Origin: Hydractinia symbiolongicarpus
Lineage: Eukaryota; Cnidaria; Hydrozoa; Anthoathecata; Hydractiniidae
Assembly: GCF_029227915.1 (NCBI RefSeq)
Contig: NC_079886.1
Location: 19,818,501 to 19,878,500 of the forward strand
Length of the DNA: 60,000 bases
Direction: 5' to 3'
In this document: in pieces, positions 47,500-59,651 of the stretch
Numbering within the stretch: position 1 is the stretch's first letter
How the letters are laid out: each line of letters begins with the position of its first letter
Translations under genes and position numbers: made by a program
Notes under the pieces: model-generated
What the model was told of the DNA's origin: nothing
The model's input: the letters and a program-made list of their open reading frames with translations, nothing else
The model's database searches: none

Positions 47500-47905
47500 G
47501 TTTATTCGAATCCAGGACTGCTATTTTTGCATTTTTTCAACACACTTGCGATACATTGAATCCTTTCACGCTCCAAAAATACCTGAGAAAATTTCCACTT
47601 CCGGTTGTTTACAACTTCTGAGATGAGGAGTAAAGCACAATGCTCTCTAAAGAGATTATCAGTTCTCCAAGTTGCTATTTTAATCTTTCCATTATATTTA
47701 CTAAATCTTTTATTATGTTTTTTCGGTAAATTTGAGGTGAACAAGGGAAAGCAAGTAACAGTGTATTAAATCCGGAACATATTTCAGACAGCTGGTTGAA
47801 ATTCGATACAGGTTCATCTGAACTTTGTACGGTCTTTCCAAGAATGATTCTCATTTTATTTAGGTGGTAAATCATCAGTTTAATTTTTATCTGCGTCATG
47901 GTCAA
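47500..47905 (-). pseudogene. Possible C-terminal remnant downstream of the integrase relic
   Basis: Two overlapping minus frames (47905-47675, 47744-47502) look protein-like (KTVQSSDEPVSNFNQLSE; PKKHNKRFSKYNGKIK), but I do not recognise them. They lie directly downstream of the integrase relic in the same direction and may be its 3' part. Confidence 0.3.
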
Positions 47906-47952
47906 ATTTGGAGGCTTCTCGTCAGTTGGAACATCAGTTTTATCTGGATAAC

Positions 47953-48964
47953 TTACAGGATCAAGGCATGTAGGCTTAAGTAGGTAGAAGATTTTTTAAC
48001 CAAACCTTGTCTTAGGCTTTCAATGAATACAGAAGTGTGTGGCGGCAATTTGTGTATCTGCTTTTCTTGTGCTTTGGTTATTTTATTACTAGCTTCTTGG
48101 TACGATAATTTTCGTGAGGATACTGTCGTGGAAAGAATTGCATTAAATTTTTCCGGTTTAAAAGAGTTTTTCTTCTTATCAGCATTATGGACAGAATTTG
48201 AATTGGACTTCGATAAGAAGAGTAGGTTTTTAATTGTACATGAGGAAGATTGGTGAATACTTTTTTGTATACTTACTCGATAAGCAAACAAAATACCTTC
48301 GATAACGTAATGCCGTTCGGATACCTTTGCATTCAGCACTTCCACTTTCTCGCAAATTGTTCGGTATTGGCGTTCACAAAGGCCATTTGTTTGCGGATGA
48401 TAAGCGCTGATTGATGCCAGTCATTTTATGGAGTTTACAAATGACATCGTTAACAAATTCTCTGCTTTGATCATTTATCTGGATTTTTTATACAGCCATG
48501 TCTGCATACGATTTTGTACAAAAAAGTGCTACTGATTCAGCCGCCTTATCTTTGAGTTATTTGGCCTCTGACCAACTTGAAAAGTAGTCAATGCAAACGA
48601 ACGTTTGTACCCATCTATTTCTTGATAGGTTGCAGATATCTATCTCAATCTACTTTATTACCTCTGATGGAACAGGAAAAATCAACTTTTTAATTTTACG
48701 ATATTATGGCCATTCACATCGCTTTACAAATTCACTAATATCTTCACGCATGGTGTGCCAAAAAAATCTTTCTGAACATTTTTAGTCAGTAGAATCTCGT
48801 CTCCGCAGTGACGCCATTGCCTTAGCTTTACAGCTATCCCCTGTACCTTGGTTGATATCGCTAATAATCTGTTGTCCTTCCTCTGCAGAAATGATGAAAA
48901 ACCTGAAACCTTTATCCATAAAGTTCTCACAAATCATGTCAAAATTTTTGCAAGCCATCCTCAA
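47953..48964 (-). pseudogene. Ginger/gypsy-type integrase pseudogene
   Basis: DNA-joining enzyme of a transposon, heavily broken. Reading from 48964: EEGQQIISDINQGTG, GDSCKAKAMASLRRRD, RFFWHTMREDISEFVKRCEW (zinc-binding N-terminal region), FPVPSE, FLYKIVCRHGCIK, a region matching the Asp-containing core, then LSSA and NGLC with the catalytic-Glu helix, VEVLNAKVSERHYVIEGILF, AYRVSIQKSIHQSS, and a tail with ILSTTVSSRKLSYQEASNKI. At least five frame changes and several stops occur. Motif order fits GIN1/Ginger or Ty3-type integrases. No reverse transcriptase or long terminal repeats are seen, which favours a DNA transposon or a domesticated-type gene relic. Confidence 0.7.
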
Positions 48965-48969
48965 GCTTT

Positions 48970-51500
48970 TGTTCTTTGCTTTGCCACCTTAAAAAGAAAT
49001 TTATGAAATTCTTGCCAAATTTAAAAAAATTTATCGTGAAAATAAATTATGGAATAGGCTTAGTATAAGTACAATTCTATTCGATTCTCTACACGATTAA
49101 TTCTTAGATATTAAAGTTTAAAATTATTTGTAAATTATTTTGCGTGTAATATCTAGTAGCTATAAAGATTTGTGCAAGTAAATACAATAAAATGTGCTAA
49201 AAACGATCGTTTTCTTAGATCTTTTGTTTATGCTGGCATGTTAGAAAGTGCTGGCCTTTTTTTTGCACAAACGTAGCCGGTGAAAAGCAAAACATATAAG
49301 GACGTTATAATCAACTAACTTTGGGGTTATTGTAGCGTCATTTAGTTGATTTGAACTTTATTTGAAATTCTTTGAACTTATTGGTTGTCTATTATGTTTT
49401 ATAGTGAATAAAACATGAAATACACGTTTCAATTTACTAAAGCCCCACCTACCACCCACCCCCCTATCTGGTCCGAATAGGTATAATAAAATACCATAAT
49501 TATAAACTTTATTTTATGAAGTAAAGTATGCTACTACATTGTATTTTTATTTTTCCATAAAACTTTGCCCAAATCCTGTTTTCTTTCTTAAGAAAATGAA
49601 ATATAAGAAAAATTATCCTGTAAGCTATGGTATATTATTTAGTAGTGCAATTTTCAGGCTAAAGAAAAGTAGGAAAACTTTGAGGTAAGGAAACCCACAA
49701 CAATGCAAATAAAAGACATTTAAATAGCACAACAGAAGTTACAAAAAGACTACAACCGTCACCACACATTGCACAAGCATCACTTTAATCAATGACAAAA
49801 GTTAGAGTAAGCATTTAAAAAAGATTTGACAGAAGAGGTTGTAAAACTTTATTGCAAATGGACACAATCGTATACTATAGAAAGAATTATAAAGAAAGGT
49901 CTGTGTGCACGATAGGGTGTTTGTGATAAGTGCTAGCAAAGAAGTGCAATGTTGATCTTCTCAAATCATATTTTAGTCTAAACACTTAGATGACAAGACC
50001 AACTGGTCCACCTGAAGCAAAGCTAGTTTCAGCGTAGAGTGTTTAAAATATAAATCAAACAAATGGAGGCAATTAATTATTCTTGTGCTGGCTTTAAAAG
50101 AATCTGTGCCAACATTTTTCAGTGCTAAAAATTCCCATATGTTGAGCAAGTACAATGGAAAGATTAAAGAAGATGGAAATCATTTTGGCTTCTGATAGAA
50201 CCCAAACAAAATCCAATGTTCCGTATTTGTAGAGTTCGCCGGAAATGCCATTAAAAACCCTATAGTCATCAAGAATGAAGCATTAAGTGAGACGCAAAGC
50301 AATTAAGAAGAGTTCTGAATCCGCAATTGTCTTAAAAAAGCAGATATCAATATTCTGAATACCGATCGTGCTTGGTTAAACGATTGTATAATTTATGCCC
50401 CACAGAAGCTGATGTAAAAAACACGTGGCGCAGTAGGAAACTTTCAATCTGTGTGAAATACACATGGAAATATACAGGGATATCTTCCAATCATGTACCA
50501 GGATCACATCCATCTCTACACGATGGTGACTTTCACTGCTCTCTCCATTTTTGTTTAAGTGACTGGCATCAAATTTGTGACAACTTGTTGGCACATATAA
50601 ATCGCTCGTTATTTTGTAATTCGTACCTCAAACGAAAATAATTTTATTTATTATTATCTTTACTTCTTTATAACTTATAGTACAGTCAGTCTAGAAAGGA
50701 CTTAATAGAGTCAGTCTAGAAAGGTACAGCGAGTGTCATATAATATCTAACACAAAATATACCGTATATATTTCAATATGGGAATTTGGACCATAGTAAA
50801 ATTGAATGCAAAACGTGTTAAGAAAACAGAAGCTATTACGCTCAGACAATTTGAAATTGACATGAAATTGATTGCAAAAAGTAAGCGTAGTGATTTGTTT
50901 CAGGGGTGGAATATCATAAATTATTCGATAGATAACTTAGTTTAAAATTTATTGACGAATGTACAGCAACTATGATGTAAGCAGAACCCCACAAAGTGGT
51001 TTATGCCAAAATTTATTTTCTTCCCTGTGCAAAGATAATTAAAAATATGTTAATCATAATTAACTCAGCCCGCTTTGGAAAACTCTAATGAAGTTTTTAT
51101 TACCTCCGTCAAAAAATTTTTTAGAATTTTAAAATGCTTTTACTTTCAAGGATTAGAAAGTTTTATTTGGCTGAGGTCCAAGATAAGCGGTAGCTACTAC
51201 TGCTGCTAATTGCTCTTTTAAAAGTACCTTAAGTTGACTAATTTTCTTAATCACTAATTTCTGCAAGTCACACACACACACAAAGAATAATTTTCGAGAA
51301 TTAATTGTGTCTAAAAAGGCGTGTAGAATGATTTTAATCTAAAAAAAATCCAATAATTCTATTTCGCGATCCTAGGTCTATTTACTGAGAAAAAATAACC
51401 CTTGAAATTGCTGATATCTAATGGCTGAATTATTTTTATATACTACAATAACAAATGGAAGTAACTAACAGAGATAGGTGTTTAGTTCCATTTTTTTTTA
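48970..51500. other. No recognised gene; weak protein-like frames at 49973-50641
   Basis: Minus frames at 50594-50376 and 50155-49973, and a plus frame at 50372-50641, overlap and none is recognised. Minus translations between them (NGISGELYKYGTLDFVWVLS) look coding-like with frame breaks, so an old element relic is possible. A CA-repeat lies near 51271. Confidence 0.3.
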
Positions 51501-51507
51501 AATTTAA

Positions 51508-51578
51508 AACAACAACCACAGCAGCAACAGTGAAAACAACAAAAACAACAATAACAACAACAACAACAACAACAACAA
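51508..51578. repeat. CAA/ACA microsatellite
   Basis: AAC and CAA units with interruptions. The Leu/Val-rich minus frames over it (51779-51436) are artefacts. Confidence 0.9.
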
Positions 51579-51935
51579 GAAATATAAATAAAGTATAAAG
51601 TAAGTAGTATAAGAATGGACTAATTTGTATCCGCAATCTTTCCCAGAAAAAAAAGACCCTGAAAAAACTCTCTTGTTTTTGAAGGCTACTTCTTTTCTAT
51701 TAATCATCGAAAACTGATATTCTCTGGGAATATTTCCGCATAAACGCGAGTATAAATCAAATCGATGAAATTGGCACAAATTAATATTCGCGAAAATTAA
51801 TAAATTTATAATTTCACTTGTAACAGTTTTGGAGAATAATGTCCTGAAATTACATCTTATTTTTTAAATTACCTCCAGTACTTTCTTGACAATACCTTAA
51901 TTCCGACAGATAGCCGGTTTTTTTACAAAACAATA

Positions 51936-52368
51936 CCGTAATGCTTCAAATAAACGCCCGGGGCGTTTATTAAACTTTTTGACCTTTTGAGGGGGCTTCT
52001 ATTCGAGGGGGGGCGTTTAAAAGAGGGGGCGTTTATTCAATTTTTTACATTTCGTCTCTTTTGCAGTTTTTAAGGATACCTATAATATATATTTTCACCA
52101 CAGAAAATAAGAGATATTCACATGTTTTAGAAACTTCAAAAGCGAAAAGCTAAATTTTCAACCTTAAAGATTTAGGAAAAAAGTAAGTAAGTAAGTAAGT
52201 AAGTAAGTATACTTTTACTATCGCCTCGAATAAACTTCCGAGCGACGAGCGTCTATTCGAGGGGGCGTCTATTCGAGGGGGGCGTTTATTTAAAAAATGA
52301 ATGAAAAGGAGGGGCGTCTATTCGAGGGGACGTTTAATAGAAGGGGGCGTTTATTGGAAGCATTACGG
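51936..52368. mobile_element. TA-flanked MITE with CCGTAATGCTTC ends
   Basis: CCGTAATGCTTCAAATAAAC at the left pairs with GTTTATTGGAAGCATTACGG at the right. TA lies directly outside both ends (51934-51935, 52369-52370). Subterminal zones repeat GGGGGCGTTTATT and GTCTATTCGAGGGG many times in alternating forms. An AAGT microsatellite sits inside at 52181-52209. TA duplication suggests Tc1/mariner-type mobilisation. Confidence 0.85.
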
Positions 52369-52744
52369 TAAGATGAAAATAGAAAAGCTAAAACAAAATT
52401 GAATCTGTTTCTTGATGCAAAAATACTTTTTATTAATATCTATTCTTTCCCAATTTCTGACTATTTCATGTGGCTAAACATAGTTTGAAGATGTTCTGAA
52501 TTTGGTTTGAATTAGATTTAACGAGTTAAAAAGCTAATTTCTTTCACCTGCATTCTCCGCTCTAGCGCAAATAATAACTAACGGGTTTTTTGGTCATCGC
52601 GTGTGCTCTTTTAAAAAATTTAGACATTTTGTCTTAGGTGCTCAGTCTAATGGAATTGAGCCCAAATATAGGTTCTTGCTCAAAGAAAGCTCAAAGAAAG
52701 TTTCTAGCCGAAAAGCAGTTGTTTTAAAATTGTTTTAAGTTGGA

Positions 52745-53146
52745 TCTCTTATAATAATACAGAGACTGTGTCTGTCCGTAACAGGCAAAGTGGATATCGT
52801 CATTTACCTTTGATGTTGCCGAAAAAGTTATGTCTAATATGTTAAATTTTCTGACGTTATGGCGCGACGTCAATAACATTACTTTACCGTCAATATCCTA
52901 TATTAAATTAATGAAGCAACTACAGTGCACCTAAAACTTTGAGGTCAAATAGTGACTAGATCAAGTCGATAAGGCCCGTGGAAAAATCCACTTAGGCAGA
53001 AGGACAAGTTACAGGCAACGAATAAACTAAATTTCGCCAATTTTTTTTGGATTTGTAATGCTGACGTCAGCAAAACGTCTTAAACAACTAACTTTTTCAA
53101 TGTCCTATTGCCTAAGTGGATTTTTCCATGAGTCTTTATCGACTAG
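52745..53146 (+). mobile_element. Complete 402-bp Helitron-like element, second subfamily
   Basis: Starts TCTCTTATAATAATACAG with A before it. Ends with AAGTGGATTTTTCCATGAG, then TCTTTATCGACTAG, followed by T. CTGTGTCTGTCCGTAACAGG near the start parallels the other subfamily. An inverted second terminus (hairpin CGTGGAAAAATCCAC with CTAG at 52956-52959) lies inside, so either another copy inserted or the family carries subterminal inverted repeats. No ORF. Confidence 0.7.
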
Positions 53147-53755
53147 TATGTTTGATAATAATCTTGCAAGAAGCGTGTTTAGCTACTAGAAAAGTAAAGC
53201 TTTGTATAGTATAGTTCACAAACATTCTTTGGGAAATTACAGCTTTGTGATTTTTGAAAAGTATACTACTATGCACCCTTGGTTGCTACCGAATTTTATT
53301 TTTACCACCTCCTAAATTACAGGCATCACCAGTAAAACCTTTTTCTCTGCTCATCAGGGACGATAGAATATAAAGGCTATCACAAATATTAGAAAGTATA
53401 TTATTTGCAAATTAAAACGTACTGCATGTCTTCTCACAAGACAAGATTTTCGCATCCTTTTTTTAGGTTGTATAATTGAGCTTATTAACACCATTAACAC
53501 GGAGACGAACATTAGGACTTTCTGTGGTCTCACTAACGTCATGATAACGTGAGAAAGGTGAGTCGTAAAATTGATTACGTGATAGTCAGTTGTTTTTTAT
53601 AACATATGTTTTGGTACTAATTTGATAGCAACTAACAATTAAATGGCGAGACATAATTGCACTAATAAAAACTAATAAAAAAGATTCTATAGTTAACTCT
53701 TTCAGCACTGTTAACATCTCTCTCTTTTCAAATGCGTAATATACGTAATATAATA

Positions 53756-53911
53756 CTAGCCGTTAGCTAGTGATAAATCCACAGGAATTCATCCGTCACA
53801 ACAAAGTCGATGAAAATATAACGCATTTGTTACTTACAGCTTGAAGTTTGGTGGGTGATTAGCATGGCACGGTTTTGGCCGACAGAAAGACAGCGGCCTT
53901 TTTTATAGAGA
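53756..53911 (-). mobile_element. Helitron-like element, single 156-bp copy
   Basis: Minus strand starts TCTCTATAAAAAAGGCCG, has CTGTCTTTCTGTCGG, and ends CCTGTGGATTTATCACTAGC, then TAACGGCTAG, followed by T. The hairpin is partly decayed. Confidence 0.6.
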
Positions 53912-53919
53912 CTTAGATT

Positions 53920-56900
53920 AATAGAGTTGCTATAGCTTTAACCTTTAATGAATTTAAGTAACTTTGCGTATAAAATTTTGCTTATCACAAAAAGAGGAAT
54001 AACTGACCTCCTCCGCGGCGACTCCAAACAGACGTTAAATGAAAAATAAACTGTAGAAAGTTGAATGTAGTAGAACTTACCAAGTTTTCCAGCATTATAA
54101 GATGGAATCTCTTTATTCTTAGTTCTAACTTTTTATAACCGAAGGCCTGAGAATCACTCTAAAATGCCGTGAAGTTTTTCCGACACTGATGATAAAAATG
54201 GCATGTCAAAACTAGCTACGATATGAACTTTAAAGAAGACCTAGATACAATATGAACTTTGGAATGTAAACGCATCTCTATATTTAAAACAGGAAGCTTA
54301 ACCTTTTCCGGCTTAGTGACTAGTTAGCTACATCTTTTTGTGTGCAAACATACTCCCATCGAAATCTTTCAGAGAAATTGATTTTGAGTTTCAATGTATT
54401 TTCCCCTATGCCACCATCGTAAATATAGAATGTTCGCGTCCTAGAGTCCCTACAAAAATGAGTCCCTGGTTGGATTTTCCCGAAATTTTGCCCAAGTCGA
54501 CAAAAATAAATTCGTTTTTAGGACTATAAACAACTTAGCATTGCTTAACCTTGTTCTCAGGGCTACTCTATCTCTTTGACATGGCTACGTCACAATAACA
54601 TTAAAAAAAAATGAACAATAGCAAAATGCAATAGTGTATTATTTTTTATCCCTAGCGGTGTAATATGATTATAATTTCCAACAAAAAGAGAACTTTAAAG
54701 GTAAATTTAAACAGTGGTGATAAACGTTAAGATTGTCAAAGGCAGTTATCATCATATTTAAGGTATCAATTTATTTTCAATCGAATTTTTCTACAACACA
54801 ACTCCATTACTTTTTTAAATATTCTAAAATTTTACTTCATGCCAAACTATATAGCTATAAACGAACGTCAAAAATGTCCTGTCCGCCTGTATTGCCTCTC
54901 TGTAGGAGTCAATAATTTTAAGCTGTCTTCGATTACAAGATTTTACTTAAGTTAATACACCACTAGCAGCACTATCTAATCATGTTATTATTAGGTAACA
55001 ATGTTAGTTAAAAGAGAAAATTAGTAAAATTGTATTTCTGTCTCCTTTCGTAGCATTAATTAAAACAGCTACGAAAGAATTACCAGAAAGTTTATTTGTG
55101 CCATCAAGACAAAAGAAAACAAGCTAAAAACTTGCCCCTACAACAAGAAACATTCACGACATTTAAAAATTATCAGTTACAACTCCATGCCTATAAAAGT
55201 ATAAGCGCCAAGAAACCGCATAAAAAGTTCAAATGACCAAGAAATTTAAGTCAATTGTATTCTTTAGGTAAAATTGTAATTTATTCTCAATTGAAAAGTT
55301 GAAATTTAAATTACTGTGTTTGACTCAGATCCAAAATTGAAACATTTATAAATTGTCATAAGGAGATGTTCCCTGTTTTTATATTTCCGTTAATTTTACG
55401 AAATAGTTAGCGCGGCAATAAAAAAACCCAATTTGCTTCAACGATAAATCTTAATTAAAAGATGATTAGGGGGAACGATCATACAGCTATGGGTAAGACT
55501 AATTTCTTTGCGTAAATGGGCGTAATGGAGTATTTCTGGTATTTCATTTCTTTCGGTAATGATCATTAATAATCACACAAATTTAACAAAATATACTGTT
55601 TTGCGATATCTTCGACGATATGCGGCACACCTTTCACCTCTTGCCGTTTCCTGATTAAATTGTAAAAGATATAAATTCATTTAGAAGAGCAGTGCATAAC
55701 AGCTGGTTTTAGCTGTCGTCATTCGAAACATTAGTGAAAAATAATTAACAATTAAGTTCTACCACGAAGCAACATCAAAGCGGAATAAAAACGCTATCAT
55801 CTCGAGGAATTTCTCATTAAGAGCATCTCCTTGAAGTTTGTTACCAGGCTTCCGAGAATATCTTAGAAAAGAAAAAAGGATTAAAGCTGAAAAAAAAAAA
55901 AAATGAAACCCTAGAACAAATATCATTCCACAAAACTTTTAATTTGAAAACCTATTTTGTATTAAAAACCGTCATGTTACACTTCATTGGTACACTTTAG
56001 TCCATGGGTTACAAAGAGGATGTCTTACTGTCCCGCAATTTTTCAACAAAAAAGTTGTTTTATTCCAAAACAAAGTATAAGATTTTTTGGATATTGTAGG
56101 AACTGGTTGAAAAAAATATTTTAAATTTAAAAACAACTAGAAGGTGGAGTTTTATAAAGAAACGTTTATTCTGATCTAAATATACTTGTTCTTGGCAATA
56201 CATAGTAAAAAGAAAAAATTGAAAAATATGAAAAAAGCTTAGTAAAAACTTTCCTTTGTTAAGAAAATAATGACGGTAGAGTCTAACTTACTTTATCTAT
56301 AACATTTATCTAGGATCTTAAAAGAAAGACCTTAAATGTGACCAGGGATTGTTGCTAAATTGCAAATGGACTTCTTTTTTTATAAAAGACATTGGATTTC
56401 GATGGAAATGTATGCCAAAACTTCCAAAATTACTTTGAGTGTATAAATCACGAAAAAGCAACAAGAAATATTAACTGTTTGATTTTTTTACCAAAGGCTA
56501 AGCTCGAGTCAACTAAATAATTTTTTTATTTTTCTGGTACTGTTTTGTACAATTCTTTACCTTGTGATTTACGGATGATAAAATGTTATAGCGATATTGA
56601 AAGAGAACTTATTTTATATTTTACATAAATTTTTTTCTTTAACTTTTATTGTTGATAATTTTTAATATTTTTTACAAATACATACATTTTACATACACTA
56701 CAGGACGCATATTGTTAACAGGTTTTTTGCATTTATTGTAAATATTTCTGAATTACCCATCCTGTATAAACATTCGGTAAATAAATGAATAAAAATAAAA
56801 AAATAAAGATCTTTTTGTTAATCTTTCCGATGCAAAGCATATAACTAGTGTTTTTAACTTGTTTTGAGTTGAGTTTTAATGTCTCATTCAAATATCTAGT

Positions 56901-57150
56901 CGTATCTTTATCCTCTTAACTACTTTAGGTAGAACAGAAATCTTAATCTGTTTGGATATATTAAAACATAACATAATTTAATGTTAATTTTAAAGATTTC
57001 ATTTGATTTGTCAAAACGACCAAGTATCGTTAAAATTTAAATTTCTAAGGGGAAAAGCAATATTATGGAGACTGAAAAAGTTAAAAAAATACAGTATTTA
57101 GGCTCCAGTTAAATGATTAATAAAAAAAAGGGAAGAACATGAGCGTTACG
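53920..57150. other. No gene seen
   Basis: AT-rich sequence. Small frames at 54338-54529 and 54733-54915 (+) are unrecognised. No RNA gene or repeat could be supported. Confidence 0.4.
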
Positions 57151-57153
57151 ATA

Positions 57154-57360
57154 ATGCATGTTACGACAGTCATGTTTCGAGATTGCATGTTGCAAGAGAG
57201 CATTTACGAGAGTCATGTTACGAGAGTCATTTTACGAGACTGCATGTTGCAAGGGAGGATGTTACGAGTGTCATGTTACGATAATGCATGTTACGATAAT
57301 TCATGTTACGAGAGTGCATATTACGATATTGCATGTTACGAGAGTGCATGTTGTGAGAAC
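57154..57360. repeat. 14-15 bp tandem repeat (CATGTTACGAGAGTG)
   Basis: About fifteen copies, with variants CATGTTACGATAATG, CATGTTGCAAGAGAG and CATTTTACGAGACTG. Two overlapping plus frames (57139-57399, 57158-57379) are open only because the repeat lacks stops in those frames. Confidence 0.85.
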
Positions 57361-57399
57361 TACAAAACAACAAGAATAACAAACAAACAACGAGAATAA

Positions 57400-58550
57400 C
57401 AACTTAAAAATATCGCTTTTATTGTTAAGCTGTGAGGGAAAGAAATATTCAAAATAAGAAAAATGAGAAGTAATTAAATGACTATTTTAACCCTTAAACT
57501 TTTTAAAACTAAATCTGTCAAAACGGACACGCCAGCACTTGAATCAGCGATTCACAAAACTCTGTCTGAGAGTGTTGTAGTGAAAGTTGTATACAAAAAT
57601 GAACTTTCTTATTTACTGATTTTGTTTTAGCGTATTCAGTAGTCCAGCTTTGTCGCAACTATTGGTAACATTTTTTCATATTCTTTTTCTACGCCAAATA
57701 ATCGTAAATAGGCAGTTTTATAAATGATAGCGAGAGTGTATGCTACGAGAAAAGTATTCGATAAGTATTTGGTAACCTTAAGGTAAACTTTAGTTGCTAA
57801 ATGCTATCTATGGATATAGATAGCATTTTATATTTAGCCGATACATTTTGCTACTAAGAGGTGTTTTAAGAGGACGGATAACTCCATCGGAAGATTTAAA
57901 AGTGTAAATTTCACAAATCTTCTTAATACAGTAACTGTCCCACCTTTTTCAGCGAAAAATTAAACATAGTCCAATGTGGCTGAATGTTCTACCAATGTCA
58001 ATATAAGTCACCTCTGCCTACAAGTTCTGATATATATAGCTGCACAATAAATTATGGTTCAACTTTTTACTCAAAACACATATCACTCTATGTATGCATT
58101 TATGTAGTATAGGAAATGATTGTTACGCGTCTAACAAAGCTACAAACGCATGCAAACACGGGAGTGTGGTGCGAAATAAAAATAAGTGAAAGTTTTATAT
58201 AAGTAAAGCCACGTAAACAAACCTTCGCAACGGCCAAACGATCAATTTTTATCAATATACCGAGCGTACAGCAGTATAAAACACCGAACGGCTAGTGATG
58301 TAAATGACCGAACAGTTTAAGGTATGACATATTACGTGTATAAAAAAACAACTTTTAACTTAAGAAGTGCAAGGAATATTTTCAATCTACTCTACTTGCT
58401 AAACATGTCTATCTCACAGAGTAGGGGATAAAACATTAGCTACTTCTAATACAATAGATTTTTGCACTTTTTGTTTATGTTTTTACTTAAGTAGAAGAAC
58501 AATGGAAAAAAGTCGTCATTTGAATTTGACGTCTATGACGCCAACGATGT
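57400..58550. other. No gene; one small perfect hairpin
   Basis: AAATGCTATCTAT at 57799-57811 and its complement at 57816-57828 flank GGAT. Nothing else supportable. Confidence 0.4.
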
Positions 58551-58559
58551 CCCGTTTAT

Positions 58560-59156
58560 ATACATAAAAATCATTTTGTCTTGTTAACCGGTAGCACCTA
58601 TTGTAAAGGTCTTAAAACTCTGAGCGAAATAAGGTATATGAACATGGACTTGCAACGACTGGTTATAGGTACATACGTTTTAAACTTTGCTGACGTCAGC
58701 ACAACCTCGCCGATATACAAAACATTACTTTTAGAACCCGTTGCTTTTATTGTGCAGATATTTAGACGGCAATCAATAAAGTGTATAAAAATCGTGTGCT
58801 ATTGATGAAGGCTGGCAAAAATTCAGGGTTCAAAGTTTCTTAATGACGTCATCAACCCGTCTTCTCCGAAGCGGGTGAGTTGACCCAACTCTAGTAAATT
58901 TGTCCCATTTTGGTCCCTGGTAGTCCCTAGTTACCTATGCAGGAGATGACGTAAGTTACGATATTTGGCCATAAAAGGAGAATACAATGTTCTCCCTAAT
59001 TTCAAAAATGCTATTCTGTTAGTCTCAGGTCATTGCCGTTGTGCCGTAACATCTAGAAAGTAAACATATAAGACATTCTTTTTTCAGTCACTTCAGGGGA
59101 CAATGAACGCATACCCTTTACCTGTTACACGAACGTTTTCGTGTTATTACATAAGA
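58560..59156 (-). repeat. Helitron-like second subfamily, 5' end and internal part
   Basis: Minus strand starts TCTTATGTAATAACACG directly after the CTAG of the next copy and shares internal segments with it: a TGACGTCATCAA motif and a CTAGTTACC(T/A)A(T/C)GCAG-type segment (58930 and 59475 on the plus strand). Its 3' terminus was not found. Confidence 0.45.
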
Positions 59157-59651
59157 CTAGTCGATCAGCCCGTAAAAAAATCCACTTAGGGAAAAGGACA
59201 ATGGACAAAAATATATGTTGTTTTAGGAGTTTTGTTGATGTCAGCAATACATATACATTTTTTCGACGAAGTTTGTTTACCGTTATTTGTAATATGTAGA
59301 GCTGCTAAAAAAGGAAATTATATTATTATCATGTTCTTTTGACGATGAATTACATTACTGTTTGAGATGTTAGGGTTTTTAGGTTTTTTGTTGACGTCAT
59401 CAACCTATGTTTTTCGAAAAGGATTCGTGAACAAAGGTTTGAGAAACTTAACCAGTTTGGTCCAGGTTGGCTCTAGTTACCAACGCAGTTGAAATTAGTT
59501 CAAGTTAAGCTATTGACGTTAAATTATGTTATTAACGTGTTTGTTATTTTTCCATTAACATTTGAGTCACGAACTTGTCGGTGACACCAAAGAAAAAGAA
59601 CATGTTTACTATACCCGTTACAGACACACGGACACCTATTAATATAGGCGT
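59157..59651 (-). mobile_element. Helitron-like element, second subfamily, ~495 bp
   Basis: 3' end on the minus strand: AAGTGGATTTTTTTACGGGC, then TGATCGACTAG at 59160-59157, followed by T. The 5' region has ATTAATAGGTGTCCGTGTGT, CTGTAACGGGTA, matching 52745-52790. The exact 5' base is uncertain. Confidence 0.55.

Noticed and set aside
49973-50641. Protein-like frames on both strands, considered as a transposase relic
   Set aside because: No catalytic or family motif could be identified, and both strands are equally open; left as a note only.
51436-51779. Hydrophobic Val/Leu-rich ORFs that look like membrane proteins
   Set aside because: They read the CAA microsatellite in reverse.
57139-57399. 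Cys-rich repeat ORFs of 73-86 codons
   Set aside because: Two frames of one tandem repeat are open at once, as expected for a stop-free unit and not for a gene.
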